Source: Cristatella mucedo (Eukaryota > Bryozoa > Phylactolaemata > Cristatellidae). From it: a DNA stretch of 60,000 bases. This document shows positions 1 through 13,000 of the stretch, piece by piece. Under the pieces are notes generated by a model. That model did no database searches. It was not told where the DNA came from and saw only the letters and a list, made by a program, of their open reading frames with translations. Location: NCBI GenBank assembly GCA_009760855.2, contig WPIO01000064.1:1168001-1228000 (forward strand), read 5' to 3'. Every line of letters starts with the position of its first letter. Position 1 is the first letter of the stretch. The translations under genes were made by a program, and so were the position numbers.

Positions 1-266
1 AGGACGTGCCAGTAGCCTCGATTCAGCAGCTGGCCATGTCGGCAGAGGTATGGCAGCGAGCGAGCGAGCGGCAGATATCGGCGAGAGGCGCGGCTAAGCA
101 CGAAGCAGTGAGAGAAATCGGGTGATTCCGCAACGCGAAATCGCCGCGGCGGCTCCGGAACAGAAGGCGCTTGGCTGACGAGCTCTGCTTTCGGCTGCTG
201 CCGCTCTGCTGTCGGCGCTCGAGAAAGCGCCCAGACCGGCGGCGGCGCGGCGGCGGCGACGGGCAC

Positions 267-468
267 CTGCAAAGAGCAGGTCGAGCTTCAGTTCTCTCAC
301 GAGCTGCTCGTCTCGATCCACCGTCTCGTACACCGGGTCGATAAGAATCGCCTCGCTTGTCTCCCTGTCGGCGAGCAGGTACGTGTACGTGAACGACTTG
401 TGCTCGAAGAGCTGAAATCGTACAGCGCCCAGTGCGATGTCGCCAATGTCAAGGCTGCGAGCGGGCAT
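267..468 (-). CDS. ETHE1: ETHE1 (persulfide dioxygenase), first coding exon, gene incomplete
   Basis: ETHE1 oxidises glutathione persulfide to sulfite in the mitochondrial matrix, using a metallo-beta-lactamase fold with one iron. The exon encodes 67 residues with the family N-terminus: an FQLFE segment, [16 protein letters not shown] and a REL..LLFA stretch that directly precedes the metal-binding HxHxDH loop in the family. That loop would be on the next exon, beyond the left edge. The ATG at 468 is chosen because an in-frame TAA lies at 502-504 with no other ATG between. The exon ends in phase 1 at a GTGCCC donor (266 downward). No clear mitochondrial presequence is visible, so an upstream non-coding or alternative exon is possible. 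Identity is from remembered family similarity. Confidence 0.85.
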
Positions 469-1491
469 GCTCACGCGGACGACTGCTTGCGCTCGTAGAG
501 CTTAACGTGGGGCAACGACGCGCTCGGCCGGCTGGCAAGCCACAGAGCAGAGCAACACTTGCAGGGTACCTGTCGGAAAAGAAACCTGGACCGCAGGTCC
601 GTCGACTCGGCTTTGCAAGCGCTCGTCTCCTTGGTAACCGCTGCCATCCTGTTGCTGGCGCTCCCCATGCTGACCTTTGTCGACGCTCGCCGAAGTGCCA
701 GGCGCACCACACCGCTACTGCTCAGCATTTAAATGCAGCTGCAAGGATGGATGCAGTGGCCTCGGACTCAAGGCCACCGCCATGCCCCGCCCACGACCGT
801 AAAGGTCGTGCTGTTGATCTACATCCAGTCCAAGAACCACGTTCAAAACGGTCTTTGCGTTCATTTATCATAATAGAGAACTTACTTAACTCGCAATTTT
901 TCGGAAAGTGGTCGTTCTAACTAAACGTGCGCTGCGAGCTTTCCTACGCATGCGCACAAGTGGACCTCGGTTTGCATCGGACGTGCCTACTGCCAGCTAT
1001 GCGACCGCCGGGCGTGGCCAGCTCCCCCAACGGTCTCCGCTCCCCCCCCCCCCCCCAGCCGCAGTCGTTCCCCCAACCCGCCGATTTCCCCCCTCCCGCT
1101 GCCGCCGATGTTTGTACGACGGCCTCTGCCGCTTGGAGTGAGCTGTCCGCACGTTAACGTACGTGTACGTGCGTGTTGTGCACGAACCTGGGTCGGGTCC
1201 GCCGGCGTCACGCAGTGCTCCACCACCACCGGTAAAGTAAAAAGGGAAGATCGGCCGATGGAAAAGTCGAATTTACGTACCGGCAGAAGACCCCCTAGCG
1301 GCCATCACTCCGAGAGCAGGCCGAGAACGCCTCTTGCGGGACTCGAAAAGCCCAGGACGGGGTCTCATGGTCCAAGGCCAACGGATCAGTTCGCTGCAAA
1401 TTAGCGGCAGCTAGCAGCCCGGCTCTTCTGTCGCGTACTGTAGTGCATCGTCGTCTGCAACTTCAAAAAGCCACAATGACTAAGTAGGCTT

Positions 1492-1600
1492 AATGCATGG
1501 GGAGTTTTCTATAGCCCACTCGAAGCCTACACAGCTTTCTATGTCCATGCGGTAGCCAACAAACTTCATCTCGCGAAACAAAGAGAAAATGAGTAGACCG
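1492..1600 (-). repeat. Dispersed repeat family, copy 1
   Basis: On the minus strand this reads a segment close to TTTGTTGGCTACCGCATG followed by a GAAAGC...TAGGC core. The same core recurs at 3675-4020 and 7140-7440. The three copies are diverged and share no intact frame. The origin (retroelement or satellite fragment) is not clear. Confidence 0.45.
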
Positions 1601-2029
1601 TGCATGGAGACTGGATCTCCATAAGACGGCTCACGTTCGCAGCGATATTTTTTCAGCTCTCCCTTCCCCGGCGCGCGATCGTCGATCGATCGAAGGGTTT
1701 GCATTTTCGAACGGACGTGCAGCCACAAGCACCCGGTAGCATGCGGTTCCCACAGGTCACCAGCCACCCTGGAAAGTACTAAGACGTAGCAAAGAACCAC
1801 AATTGCATAGTACAAAGTTCATAGATGCATGAGAACATGAATAGCAATGCTGATCCAACCGAAATCGGAAATTAAAAAAGGAAAAATGAAGGACGGGAGC
1901 GCCAAGAGCTAGAAAATCATAGAAGATCTGGTCGTTTGGGGTTCAGCACTATCACTAAAGGAAGCCTTGGGTCGAGTAGCGCCTTATGCAGATTCTGGGC
2001 AATTGAGAGCCCAGCTTAGATCTGATGGC

Positions 2030-2100
2030 ACACTAGGTAAGGCGGTTGCTTTCACGACCTCGGGACTTGCCGGTACTGCCCGTTCTCACTATCGGCGTGA
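2030..2100 (+). mobile_element. tRNA-derived SINE fragment
   Basis: This matches only the left half of the SINE seen at 4875, 9484 and 35150: CACACTAGGTAAGGCGGTTGC followed by CACGACCTCGG. Box B is missing. Confidence 0.45.
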
Positions 2101-3674
2101 CGGAGAACGTCACCCAGACGGCCTTACTAGACCGCTCGTTAGCTAACTGCCTTCAAGCTGTTTAAAGGGTAATTACTCTGCACAATTCAATAAAAGTACA
2201 GTCAGGCTACGCGAGACAACGCAGATACCAAACAAGCAGCCATTTTTTTGAAGACCCTGAACGGAAGTGCGAATGCTTGTTGAACACTTTTAGCGAATGA
2301 ATTAACGAGGCAAATCCCTAGCTGCGGCGGCCTTAGTGGACCCACTGCAGCGTCGTACATCAGTAGTAGTGCCTGGTCGTCACATGCACCTAATTGATTA
2401 TTGGGTTAATCGGTTGCAATTCTAACGAGTATAAACCAGACCAGCTAAACCTTTTCAAAAGTAAACTACTAGCAGAAACTACAGGGCAGATTTCATTCGG
2501 TGAAATACCGATTTCACCTAGCACTGTTTGCCTGATTCCAAGAGTCGAAGCTAATCTCCTTCTGTAAAAATAATGCGATTTCCGTTCTCAGTGTAAGAAA
2601 ACAAAGAACTCGAGTCTTACGCCTGCTCGTGTGATGTAGAAAATATTTTTTCTGAAGTTAAAACTCTCTTATCTTACACTGCTATCTTAGTTCAACTAGC
2701 TAATTGTTCATTGTAAGCGGCCGCAGTTAGTCCATTTTTAATTGTATTCTACACTAGCTCCGCCGTCAAGTCTGTCTACTTTAGGGTACGTAACATTGCA
2801 CAACTGAGATAAGCATGTTACATCTAAGCTGGCCCATGCAGTTGCGATCTACCTCAAAGAGTTCTGCAACTCGCTGCTCCCAGTTCCCCGTCCATTCTGC
2901 CAATCATCGAAACTAAACACAATTATTTGATGAATTTCGTTGAATCACAGAGTACTCCTTAAAGGTGTTTAGAAGGAGGAGATTGGAAAGGCTTTAGAAG
3001 TTATTTTTCCTATACCGGGAGATTATTCCCAGATTAAATAATCATTTATACAACACGAACTGGTGAAACGATCACCATTAAATCTGGCCCACATGAACTA
3101 TCTTTTAGCATAATATTGGTGGTGATTTTGACTTTTTACGTCTTGATAGAAATCAATTTCAGTATGTGGCTCAATGTTCAAATGTGGCAATCCCATCAAG
3201 GAAAATCAACAGATTTAATACTGTTCGCTGTACAAAATGTCACAACCACTTAAAAGACTCGGGAAAGTTTGCCTAATTATTGTCGACCCACCTAAAAAAA
3301 TGGAAAACATTAGACATAGCGTAGCAATTTTTTATCATTTTTTTCTTTTATATATATATATTGCCGATTATTAAGTTCGCGGCCGTTTAAAGACATGAAT
3401 AGCAATATTGATTCATCCAAAATAAGAAACTAACAACTAGAGCGTTCCGAAAGCAGAACTGCGCTCGCATTTCAAATTTCACGTTGAGTCGTACGTTATT
3501 GGCCGACTTGTGGAATTTCAACTGCACAAAGCTACCCTGTAAATGAAGTAGCTTGGAAATCACGAGTACTTACCTCAACATGCTGCCAACACGTACCGTA
3601 CCTCGATGTGATTAGGTTTAACAAGAAGGGGCACAAGTCGTATATGATGCTCACTACCTCAACGGCTCTCTTGA

Positions 3675-4020
3675 CTCAGCTATGCTTCTCACTTTATCTT
3701 TTTTGCGTGAGACGAAAGTTGTTGGCTACCGAATGCGTACTGAAAGCCACTTAGGCTGTGAGCGAGCTATACAAAACTCTCCTGCGAAACACTCACAAAG
3801 TTTTGATGGCTTTGTGGGGTTACAGACGGAAATAAAATACACTAGAGGATGTCAGGGACAACAAGGTTACCAATTTGGCGCAGGTGCACGAGCCATGGTT
3901 AAAGGTGAAATCGGAAGTGGTGAACTTGGCAAACCTCATACATGGTTTGAGATGCCACTGTTTATAATTTTACGTGAGAGAATGGAAATGGCTGCGGGTT
4001 ACGTGCAGGTGTCCTTTGCC
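3675..4020 (+). repeat. Dispersed repeat family, copy 2
   Basis: This is the best-preserved of three related copies. It contains the GTTGTTGGCTACCGAATGCG core near 3718, then a GGGGTTACAGACGGA block and a GGTGCACGAGCCATGG block. The same blocks recur in the same order in the 7140-7440 copy. No coding function is assigned. Confidence 0.5.
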
Positions 4021-4584
4021 TTTCCATGGCTTACTTTCTTTGAGATACGAACGGGTCTTTCTCCCTGTGCTGATTCTCGCCACCGTGCGCACGCACGTTC
4101 GACTGTCTCGAAGCTTGCCTCGAGACGATTATAGCGAAAACATTCGAGGCTATGGATTGCTGTTCCGATGCTGGACAGGCCGCTTTACAGCCCTGCTTTG
4201 AGCCTGCTTGAGATGCTTTGGCGGTTTTTAGTTCGGCGGCGCCAATACTGTATGTCGTACGTCAAGTTTGTAGGGTGGTGGAGAAGGCTGCCTGAAAGCC
4301 ATTTAGCATTGATCGCGCCTTCCCTCCCGCCCCCGAAGGCGCGCCTCCGTGTTTTTTCCAAGCCGGAAACGAATTTCTTCTCTCGCTCGCCCCCCCCCCC
4401 GGCAGTCTGCCCGAATTCTCCTGCGGCGGCCTTTGACCGCGGACTTTGCGATTCCAATGCTGTGACCACCGTGTACAGGCAGCATGTCAACGATCTTCGT
4501 GCCGTTACAATCATGCCATGGTTGCATAGTCACCACGCCGCAAAGACAAATAGATTGGACTTCTTATGCTGTTTGCAGTAACAA

Positions 4585-4860
4585 TAATAACAATAATAAT
4601 AATAATAATGCACTCGATAAAGCACCCTCAGAGAACTCAATCTCTTTCTAGGCGCTTTACATTTGCTGCAAAGGGAAACGCGATTGAATGGTGAGTAATA
4701 TCATGCTTGATAAACAACATGAATTACGTTGTCAGTGGTGACATGCACAGGGTCAGCATGCAAATCTGGTTAGTAGCAGCATGCACTAACCATACTGTAA
4801 ATTTCATTTCTGCATTTCAGACCACTGTATTTCGCAGTTACACTGTGGCATGAACATACA
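4585..4860 (-). mobile_element. Non-LTR retrotransposon 3' tail
   Basis: A (TAA)n tract is followed by GCACTCGATAAAGCACCCTC and the 3'UTR-like block shared by about a dozen copies in this window. The element reads on the minus strand, since the (ATT)n tail is at its 3' end. It is heavily 5'-truncated and has no coding sequence. Confidence 0.7.
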
Positions 4861-4874
4861 TCACCAGAAACGGT

Positions 4875-5035
4875 GCATAACGGCACACTAGGTAAAACGG
4901 TTGCTATTCACGACCTCGATCCCGAGGTCATGGGTTCGAATCCAGCACAGAGTGATCCTATATTGCCGCTGAAAGCAGTGGTGATGGCCTAAAGGCTCTC
5001 CTGCTGCTATACAAAAGAGGCTTTTAAATCAGCTA
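4875..5035 (+). mobile_element. tRNA-derived SINE, family A
   Basis: A degraded box A region (CACACTAGGTAAAACGG) is followed by CACGACCTCG, a complementary CGAGGTCATG, and a perfect box B GGTTCGAATCC. The body continues with TATTGCCGCTGAAAGCAGTGG. It is not a tRNA gene: it has no complete cloverleaf and an extended body shared with 9484-9655 and 35150-35318. Confidence 0.65.
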
Positions 5036-5870
5036 GTATTTTTTTGTATAACACTGTCTCAAAGCAAGGAGTGCAGTCGTCTCGTTCGAAGCCCAAAGCA
5101 CAACTGTCAGACTTGCTTCATATCAAACTGATAGTATCGGTGATTTATAATCCATGAGCTGATATTAATTTTTATGGGTTTCATAATCTGGTTGATATAG
5201 CATTCCAAGGTTTCGCTACTTCTTAAAATAGCTCTCCGTTTGCGGTCGGCCTACCTTTTTCGAACTGAACCAGAAAGCGGCGTAGAACATTAGGGAAAAT
5301 CCTCTGGCTTAAGGCAAAACGTACGGCCAAGAGTTTTGTATTAACCGGAAACTGATACTGCACCAGACTGTTAAGAAAGCTATTGAGCTCGGACAACTTC
5401 GTCTTGCTAGACGCGTCTGAGCTGCCTGAAAGCTTACTATAGCCTTGAATTACCGCTTGAGACTTTTCACTTCCCCATAGTTTCAATAATGTAAGCAACA
5501 ATTTAGCTCATCAAAAGTTGAATAGTGATAACAGATAGGGAATCCCCAATTAGCCGCGCCGCTCTCCTCAGTAGAACAAGGAGCATACCAACCAGCCCTC
5601 GAAGGACTGTCGCCAGCTCCGAACAAGTAGCTCTTCGTAGCTATCGGAAATAACCTGCATTGTGGTCGACATGTGGAAAATAATATTATTTTTTAGAAGG
5701 ATTGCCGAAGATTTTAGGATAGAATGTTGCAGCACGGAAGGGCCAGCTAGCAGCGGCTGTTGCACCTGGTTAGGTACCAGCCTCAGGCGTCCATTTAGCC
5801 GGCGGACAAGAGTGGCGAATGGGAGCCCCAGTGGGACCGGAAGTTGTAGGCGCATGTGCTCGCCAGTAAA

Positions 5871-8800
5871 ATGGCCGAGTACTTGGCGTCGATTTTCGGC
5901 ACTGAGAAGGACAAGTAAGTTTGCTGGTGAAATCGCTTTGTTCGACTCTGTATTTTCCTAATAGTGCTTACGCATTGTATTATGAACTCATCAGCGCCTC
6001 AGCGCCTTGTCGTTTCGTCGGGAAATCGCGGATTTCGCTACTGAGAACGGGGAACGGTTTTGCCCGCGCTTATTGTTTGGTTTACCTTTTTAGGTTTCCG
6101 TGTGCGGTATAATAATAACTTTTTTCAGGGTGAACTGTTCGTTCTACTTTAAAATTGGAGCTTGTCGACATGGAGAGAAGTGCTCTAGGCTTCACAACAA
6201 GCCGACCTTCAGTCAGGTATTGCCTAGATCGCTCTGCAGCTCCGGCACTGTCCACCGCCTTATGACTACCTGTGAGATCGTGCTGACGACCCCACGACCT
6301 TGCGCTCGCGTACGGGACGAGTTCGCATTGCTCAGGTCGGTCGGTAGCCGGTCGGTAGCCTGATGATGTAGTTTAAATCATGCGCTCCGTATCGATTTAG
6401 ACACATAACCACGGGTGAGTTGATAGACTGGTGCGTTGCACTTCTACAGCTAGAGCACCCCCTGCGACTAGAGCTCGTTTGATGGTCTTACTCACCGCCC
6501 CTTTTTTGTTTTTTGTTCAAGTGCTTAAATATGATCGTCCATGGTTTTTAGACGATTGTACTGCCTAACGTTTACTCGAATCCACAGCACAACCAGGCAC
6601 CGGCCGAGGACGGCGGCTCTGCACGTAAGCTTATCAAAAACGTTCACATCTCATTGTGGTCATTTCAATATCAAGGTCTCCTACTCGCCTTTTATTGCAC
6701 ATTCTCTTGTAGCCACCATTTCGGATGTGGAGGTTCAGCAGCATTACGATGAGTTCTTTGAAGAAGTCTTCACCGAACTTGAGGAGAAGGTAAGTTGTTT
6801 TGCTGCTTTGGCTGCAGCAGCAGCAGCAGATGGACCTTTACATCGGTTGACAATTGCATCTTACAGTGACCCACAGTGCCTTGGCTCCTTCATACCTAGC
6901 TGTACTTGTACACCAGTTTTAGCCTGCCTGCCTGGGTCCTCTCGACAATGAATCAGCATTTCCATTCGTATGCTTTAAAGACCTTCGGCGACAAAAGCTT
7001 TTGCTCTGCACGTCCTAGACTGTGAACCTCACACAACCCTTGTGAAATAACATATACTCTTCTCTTCCGACTGTGGCACATCTTTCAGCAGTGCTGGGCT
7101 GCTACGTCCGTGTTACTCACTTCCTTGACTGCCCTCCTGATTTAATTATGTGTCTCTTTATCTCTTAGTTGCATGAGAGGAAGTCTGTTAACTACCATAT
7201 GCGCACCGAAAGCCGCCTGTACCTTAATGCTAGGGAAATTTCCTGTGTGACACCCACTCTAGACTCGGTGGGTTTCTGGAGTTACAGACCGAGAGGGCCA
7301 ATGCACTATTACTCGAGTGTGTAGGGAGCAATATTACTAGTTACGAGGTACTGGTGCAGAAACACGTGCTATGGTCCTATTGGTGATGTCAATTATTCTG
7401 CCTCAGAAAATGGTATCCATATGTCCTCTTGCCTTTTTCCTTAGGTTTGCTAGCCAGTTAATTGAAAATGTGCTTAATGTCGAAAGGGTCAGTGTTGCTC
7501 CGTTGGGGTTAAAATATGTAACATGTTGCTAGCTATGTACTTGGCTTGCTTTGAAGAAATAAGCCAGTTGCCTAGATTTTTATAAATTTATACCTTTCTG
7601 TATTACCATCATTTGTGAATTACATCTTGTCTAGCCTCGGCACCATAGGGTGCCTTACAGCTGTGGATGGTGCAGAAGCTGTTGGTGATGCACATTGTTA
7701 TTCCTTAGGTTAAGCAGCTGGCAATCTTACTGTGGAGTCGATGAGCTATTTCCGCCGTTAGCGATGAGCGTGCTGTTGTCGTAGCTTTCTCTGTTTGTTA
7801 AGGACAGCATTTAGTGGGTCCCTGTGATTCGTCCTTGATATGCTTATGCGTGCTGACACTGTGCATGCTGCCACTAACCACATTTGCATGCTGACCCTGT
7901 GCATGTCACCCCTAACCATATTATTCATTTCGTTTGTTTTTTCAAGCATGATTTTACTTACCATTCAATTGCATTTCACTTTGCAGCAAATGTAAAGCGC
8001 CTAGAGAGAGATTAAGTTCTCTGAGGGCGCTTTATCAAGTGAATTATTATTATTATTATTATTTGTTGCTTGCGCCTCAGCATTTCTGTATGGCTGGTCT
8101 TTCCAACTGTTTTTTCTGTATGGCCTCTTGTCATTGTTGATTCTCTGGGCATGCTTTGATCGACAGTAATCCACTTACCTTGCATCCGACATGTCAAGTT
8201 GGCTGGTAGTCTCGTGAATATACTGGTGAGATAATCATGAAATTACCAAAATTGCACTGATAATTAGTTTTACTTGTCAATAAGCTAAGCCGCTGGTTTA
8301 GCTGCATCTGTTTTCTTGTTTGTGGCATTCCTGCTTGTTTCTTTTTGTCTGTCATGAATTTCTCCAAACGGCTTTGCTAAGCAGACCTTGCCTTAGCAGC
8401 ATCTTGCCAAATTTTCACTGAACTATACAGAACTATACAAGAAACTATACTAACTACTAACTACTAACTATACAGAACTCAAATGTTGGTTTTGGCTACA
8501 GTCCTCAGTTTATATGCTAGTTGTTTGTTGTCAGTCATAACTGCACGACCTCAGTCAAACCTCTTGTCGATCACCTCAACCGGCTTATATGAAATGTTGC
8601 AACTTAATGCCAGGCATGTCTCTGCCGCCCAGGTTTGGCCCAGGGGTCGAATTGCTTGCCTCTTACGACTGAGATCGTGGGCTCGAGCTCTGTGGCATAT
8701 GTGAAGCTTCCGCAAAGAGGTTCCGTTTTTGGCACTACAAACGAATTGTTTTTATAATTTTCAAGAAAATGTATGACAGACGAGTAATGCAGATGGCTAC

Positions 8801-8924
8801 ATCTTAGTCAATGCAGCTAATTGCACAGGCATTTTCCAAGTCGTGCTGGAGCTGCAGTTTGTGATTTTTGTTGTGCCAATTACTAAGGTTTAAGATTGGT
8901 ATAGGTGACCTTAGCAATCAAACC

Positions 8925-8955
<31 letters not shown>

Positions 8956-9996
8956 TCTGCATGATGTGTACATAACATCCAGCATGAAACCAAACCCCCT
9001 TCTGTCTGAACATCGAGCCTTGCATATATTAAAAAACCTATGTCTTGATTGCAGTATGGTGAAATTGAAGAGATGAACGTTTGTGATAATCTTGGAGACC
9101 ACCTGGTGGGCAACGTTTACGTGAGAGTAAGGATACACTACTCTTTTTAATCGATGCAGTGTGATGCTGTTTAACTTGCTGGCCATCACTATCACGCATT
9201 CCATGTGACTGCAGTTCCGAAGTGAAGAGGATGCTGAGAAAGCAATGAATGCGCTAAATGAGCGCTGGTTCAATGGGCGGCCCATCAACTGTGAACTGTC
9301 TCCAGTGACTGACTTCAGAGAGGCATGCTGCAGGCAATATGAGATGGGGTAAGTATATTTTTTATTAAGTCTGTCAACTGGCTGACATGGTTAGGCATAT
9401 TTCTGCTTGCTGTGTAGCTAGTAGGGCTTTGATACTTGTGCATGAATGCAACTTAAGAGACATCTCGGTATCTGTATTTTACCGTAGCCGCGATGGCTCC
9501 CTAGGTAAGGGGGCTGCTCTTTACGATGGTCCAGAGATCGTGGGTTCGAATCCTGCAATGGGTGATCGTTTATTGCCACTGCAAGTGGTGGTGATAGCCT
9601 TTGATGCTCGTCTGTTGCGATACAAAAGTGGCTGATAAATAAGCTATTATTATTGTGTATGTTTGTTTGCCAGATGCAGTATGGAGTCAGAAATGGCTTT
9701 TTTTGTCAGTGGCTATAATTAGTGTGTGCCCCAGGAAGCATCGTTTATGGGATATCCATTACTATTCGGCGTCATTATTAGGGTGGGCTCTAACGATCAC
9801 TTCCATACTCAATAATATTTCATGTGGTGACAGATGGTGTAGACCAATCTGTTTACAAACGTCATCGTGCTTTGAGCCAAGCTGAGATATTTCATCATTT
9901 GGCATCAAACCACTAATCATTTGATCAGGCTTTTTTTACAGCATGTCAAGTGCCTAGAAAGAGACTGAGTTCTCTGAGGGTGATGTACAAATGTAA

Positions 9997-10027
<31 letters not shown>

Positions 10028-13000
10028 AATTCACTTGATAAAGCGCCCTCAGAGAACTTAATCTCTCTCTAGGCGCTTTACATTTTCTGTAAAGTGAAAT
10101 GCAATTGAATGGTAAGTAAAATCATGCTTGAAAAGCAAACGAAATGAATAATATGGTTAGGGGTGACATGCACAGGGTCAGCATGCAAATGTGGTTAGTC
10201 GCAGCATGCACAGTGTCAGCACGTATTAAATTTTGATCTCATTATTAAGCTGTAGAATTCATTTTAGTTTTTAGACATAATAATGCCAACTTGAATAGTC
10301 AAGAGGAGCTTATGAGTGTTGCAAAATTGGTATGCCAGTGATATTGCAGTCTACTTATACGTAGCATTTGAAAAGTTAGGTCGATCAAAATTGAAACATA
10401 ATGGTGGTTTGATGTGGATTAGCCCACGAGCCATCTCAAAACTTGCTCTCCATGTCACCTACATGCACTGGTCATATCAGCTTGTTTGACACTGTTGGGC
10501 ACTTGCCAGCTCTTGCATTTAAGTGCCATTACTTGGGTCGTGACTTAAAAGGTCAAGAGTTTCTTGTGGTAAGCCAAAGCCGCTTGGCAGCTTGTCTGAC
10601 AATTTAGAATTGGGCTGGCATCCTCCCCACCAGGATAATGTGGCCACAGTATGGCAGTGTGGAGAAGACAACATGAAACATACCACAAATAAGGTGCACA
10701 ATAGCATTACCTTTAATAGTGATAATATGTCGTTTGTTTTGACTGTAAGCTCTATCCAGAGTGCATAGCAACACCATGCAAGAGAATCGATACCCATTGA
10801 TTTGTGACATGCACGATATCAAGTATGTGTGAGCTAACAAGTGCCATGCCTTGGCCAGCACGCTGGAGCAAACAGGAAAACACCCATGACTCGTGTTTGC
10901 TGATATGTATTGACTGGGCCAGCAGGATAAAAGGGTTTTGGTACTCTTTATTCATGCCATGACAAAAATAAAGCATTTTTTATTTGGGATGCCTATTCAT
11001 GTAACAGCTGATTCTGATAGCACTGCTCAGACCTGGCAGTTGATAATTAGTCATAAGCTGGTGTATTTTTGAATATGCGTATCATTAAAGGCAATCACTG
11101 CTGACTCCAGCCTGTCCTAACCAATGTGAAGAGCGTGTTCAATTGGATTAGATAAACGCGACTGAGAACATGCATTTCCTCGGTTAAATTAATTGTAGAT
11201 TAATACAATTTAGAAGTATAGTTTTAGCGGGATACTTGGACCCGCCTTCTAAGGCAAAGTTGGAGTGTTCTGTCATTTTTATGCGTGGAGGCTAGTATAC
11301 AACTATTTTTTGGTTCCTAATGACCTCAACCTTTTTCTAGTGCTTTGTACTCGCTTAACGGTAAGCAAATCAACTGTGTAGTTGAATTAAAGCCAGCCGC
11401 AGTGCAGCTGCAATGTCAATGTTACTGGTTTTTGGGTGAAAAGGCTGACTTCATTCAGCCTCTGCAGATTGATCGATGGGCTCGACCCTGGTTGGGTTTC
11501 AAAAGCCACAATTTGCTAAGTCACCGTGGTCGATACGACGATCAATTAGCCACGTCCTCACCCCCCTGCTGAAGATTAGGTTTTAGGAAGCATGGTTGAA
11601 TGGGGCTGCAGTAATTACAAATAATGCATGCCATCATCAATAACCATGCATGTTGTGATAGTGGTCATACAAGGGACGGCTAACATGTGCAATAAGGAAC
11701 AGATGATTTTTACAGTGCTTTAAATATTCCTCAAGTCAGGGGACTCGTGATGTCAGTCGGCAGGAAGTTGTGGACTTACATGCATAGAATCTGAAAGCAC
11801 TGTTGCCTTATCATGTGATGTTGGTTCGAGGCACGGCTAAACCAGCTGACGTGTCACATTTTGTTGCATGAGCAAACGCTCGTGTAGTCCAAGGTGACAT
11901 CCTCTGAGGCACTTCAGACGAGTAAGACGATGCCTAATAATGGGAATGGGAATGAAAGGACTCGGAAGTGAGTGGCGAGACCTTGAGGATGCCTGTACTG
12001 CTGCACAAGCTATGAGCAGCCTGTGCAAGTCTCGGCAACATCTCGGCCGGCAAGCTTTCCTAGTCAAGTCGCCCGTGAGTTCCTGGCCGTATCGTCAGAT
12101 GTGGCAGCTAAGGGGAAACGGAAGTTCTCTACGAACGATTGCTGGGTTCTCGGCCAGGTTCGTAAGAAGTAGATGAAAGCCCACTTCTCGACTAAAGTCC
12201 CTACGACAGGAACACGATAAGGAAGGTATTGACGCAGCCGATCAATCGGTAATAAACCAAAGCGACTGCAAGGATGCAGCCTCGTGTGATGCGAGCATAA
12301 TAAGAAAGTTTAAAAGTTGACATTAAGAAATAAATTGCCAATAGAAAGTTGCCTCTTTCGGAGGATGGCGGGTAAGTTTCGAATAGCTGGTGTGTGGCCA
12401 TTGGTGGTCGTTTGCTTACAAACCATCCGACCGTGAGGTTGATCACGTACGTCTGCTGTTCGCTCGTACAGATTAGAGAGTCGTTTATGTGAAGCTAAAA
12501 AAAAGCCGAAAATGCTATTATTCAGAATGCTTCGCATAAAGTACGTGTCCACGTTACATCGTGCCACGGTTACCCTCTCTATGGCAACTTGACCTTCATA
12601 TTCAGTCGCATGCTACCGTTCATTTAAGCCTCTTTTGTCCTCACTTTAAAGTGCAAACTGAGTTTCTTGTGTAGGACACACTTGTCTGTGGGTTTAGGCA
12701 GCTGTCTACTATGTTCCTGTCACTCAGTTAACCCGGTGGCAGCGAGTCTCACTCGGCGAGTCGCATCCCGACGTCGATGCTAGTTTCAACTATTAACAAT
12801 TCGGTCAATGTAGACCCTTATTGTATTGTGGCAGCTCAAACGTTGTGATGGCAAAGCATAGTTGCCGAGTGGGCGAATTGGTCGTGTTACCCATATCTTA
12901 ATATGCAATTAAGAATGTCGTTTTTGATCACGTGACAGTTTTCCTGTGCAATTTTCTCATACCGTCGTGTCCACGTCAGATGTGCCTCTAATCTTGGCAC

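Larger units (their letters stand above)
469..5870. other. Intergenic region between ETHE1 and U2AF1
   Basis: No supported gene lies here. The first kilobase is GC-rich and probably holds the ETHE1 promoter, including a C run near 1043. From about 1480 to 5200 there are degraded repeats: two copies of a dispersed family (1492-1600 and 3675-4020), SINE fragments and one retrotransposon tail, all listed separately. The open frames in this interval show no recognisable domain and no splice-consistent neighbours. Confidence 0.6.

Noticed and set aside
5223-5855. Two minus-strand open frames just upstream of U2AF1
   Set aside because: They lack recognisable domains, splice sites and homologous segments, and abut the U2AF1 start.
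9484-9560. tRNA gene at the GGTTCGAATCC box
   Set aside because: There is no complete cloverleaf and the body is shared with other copies, so it is a SINE.
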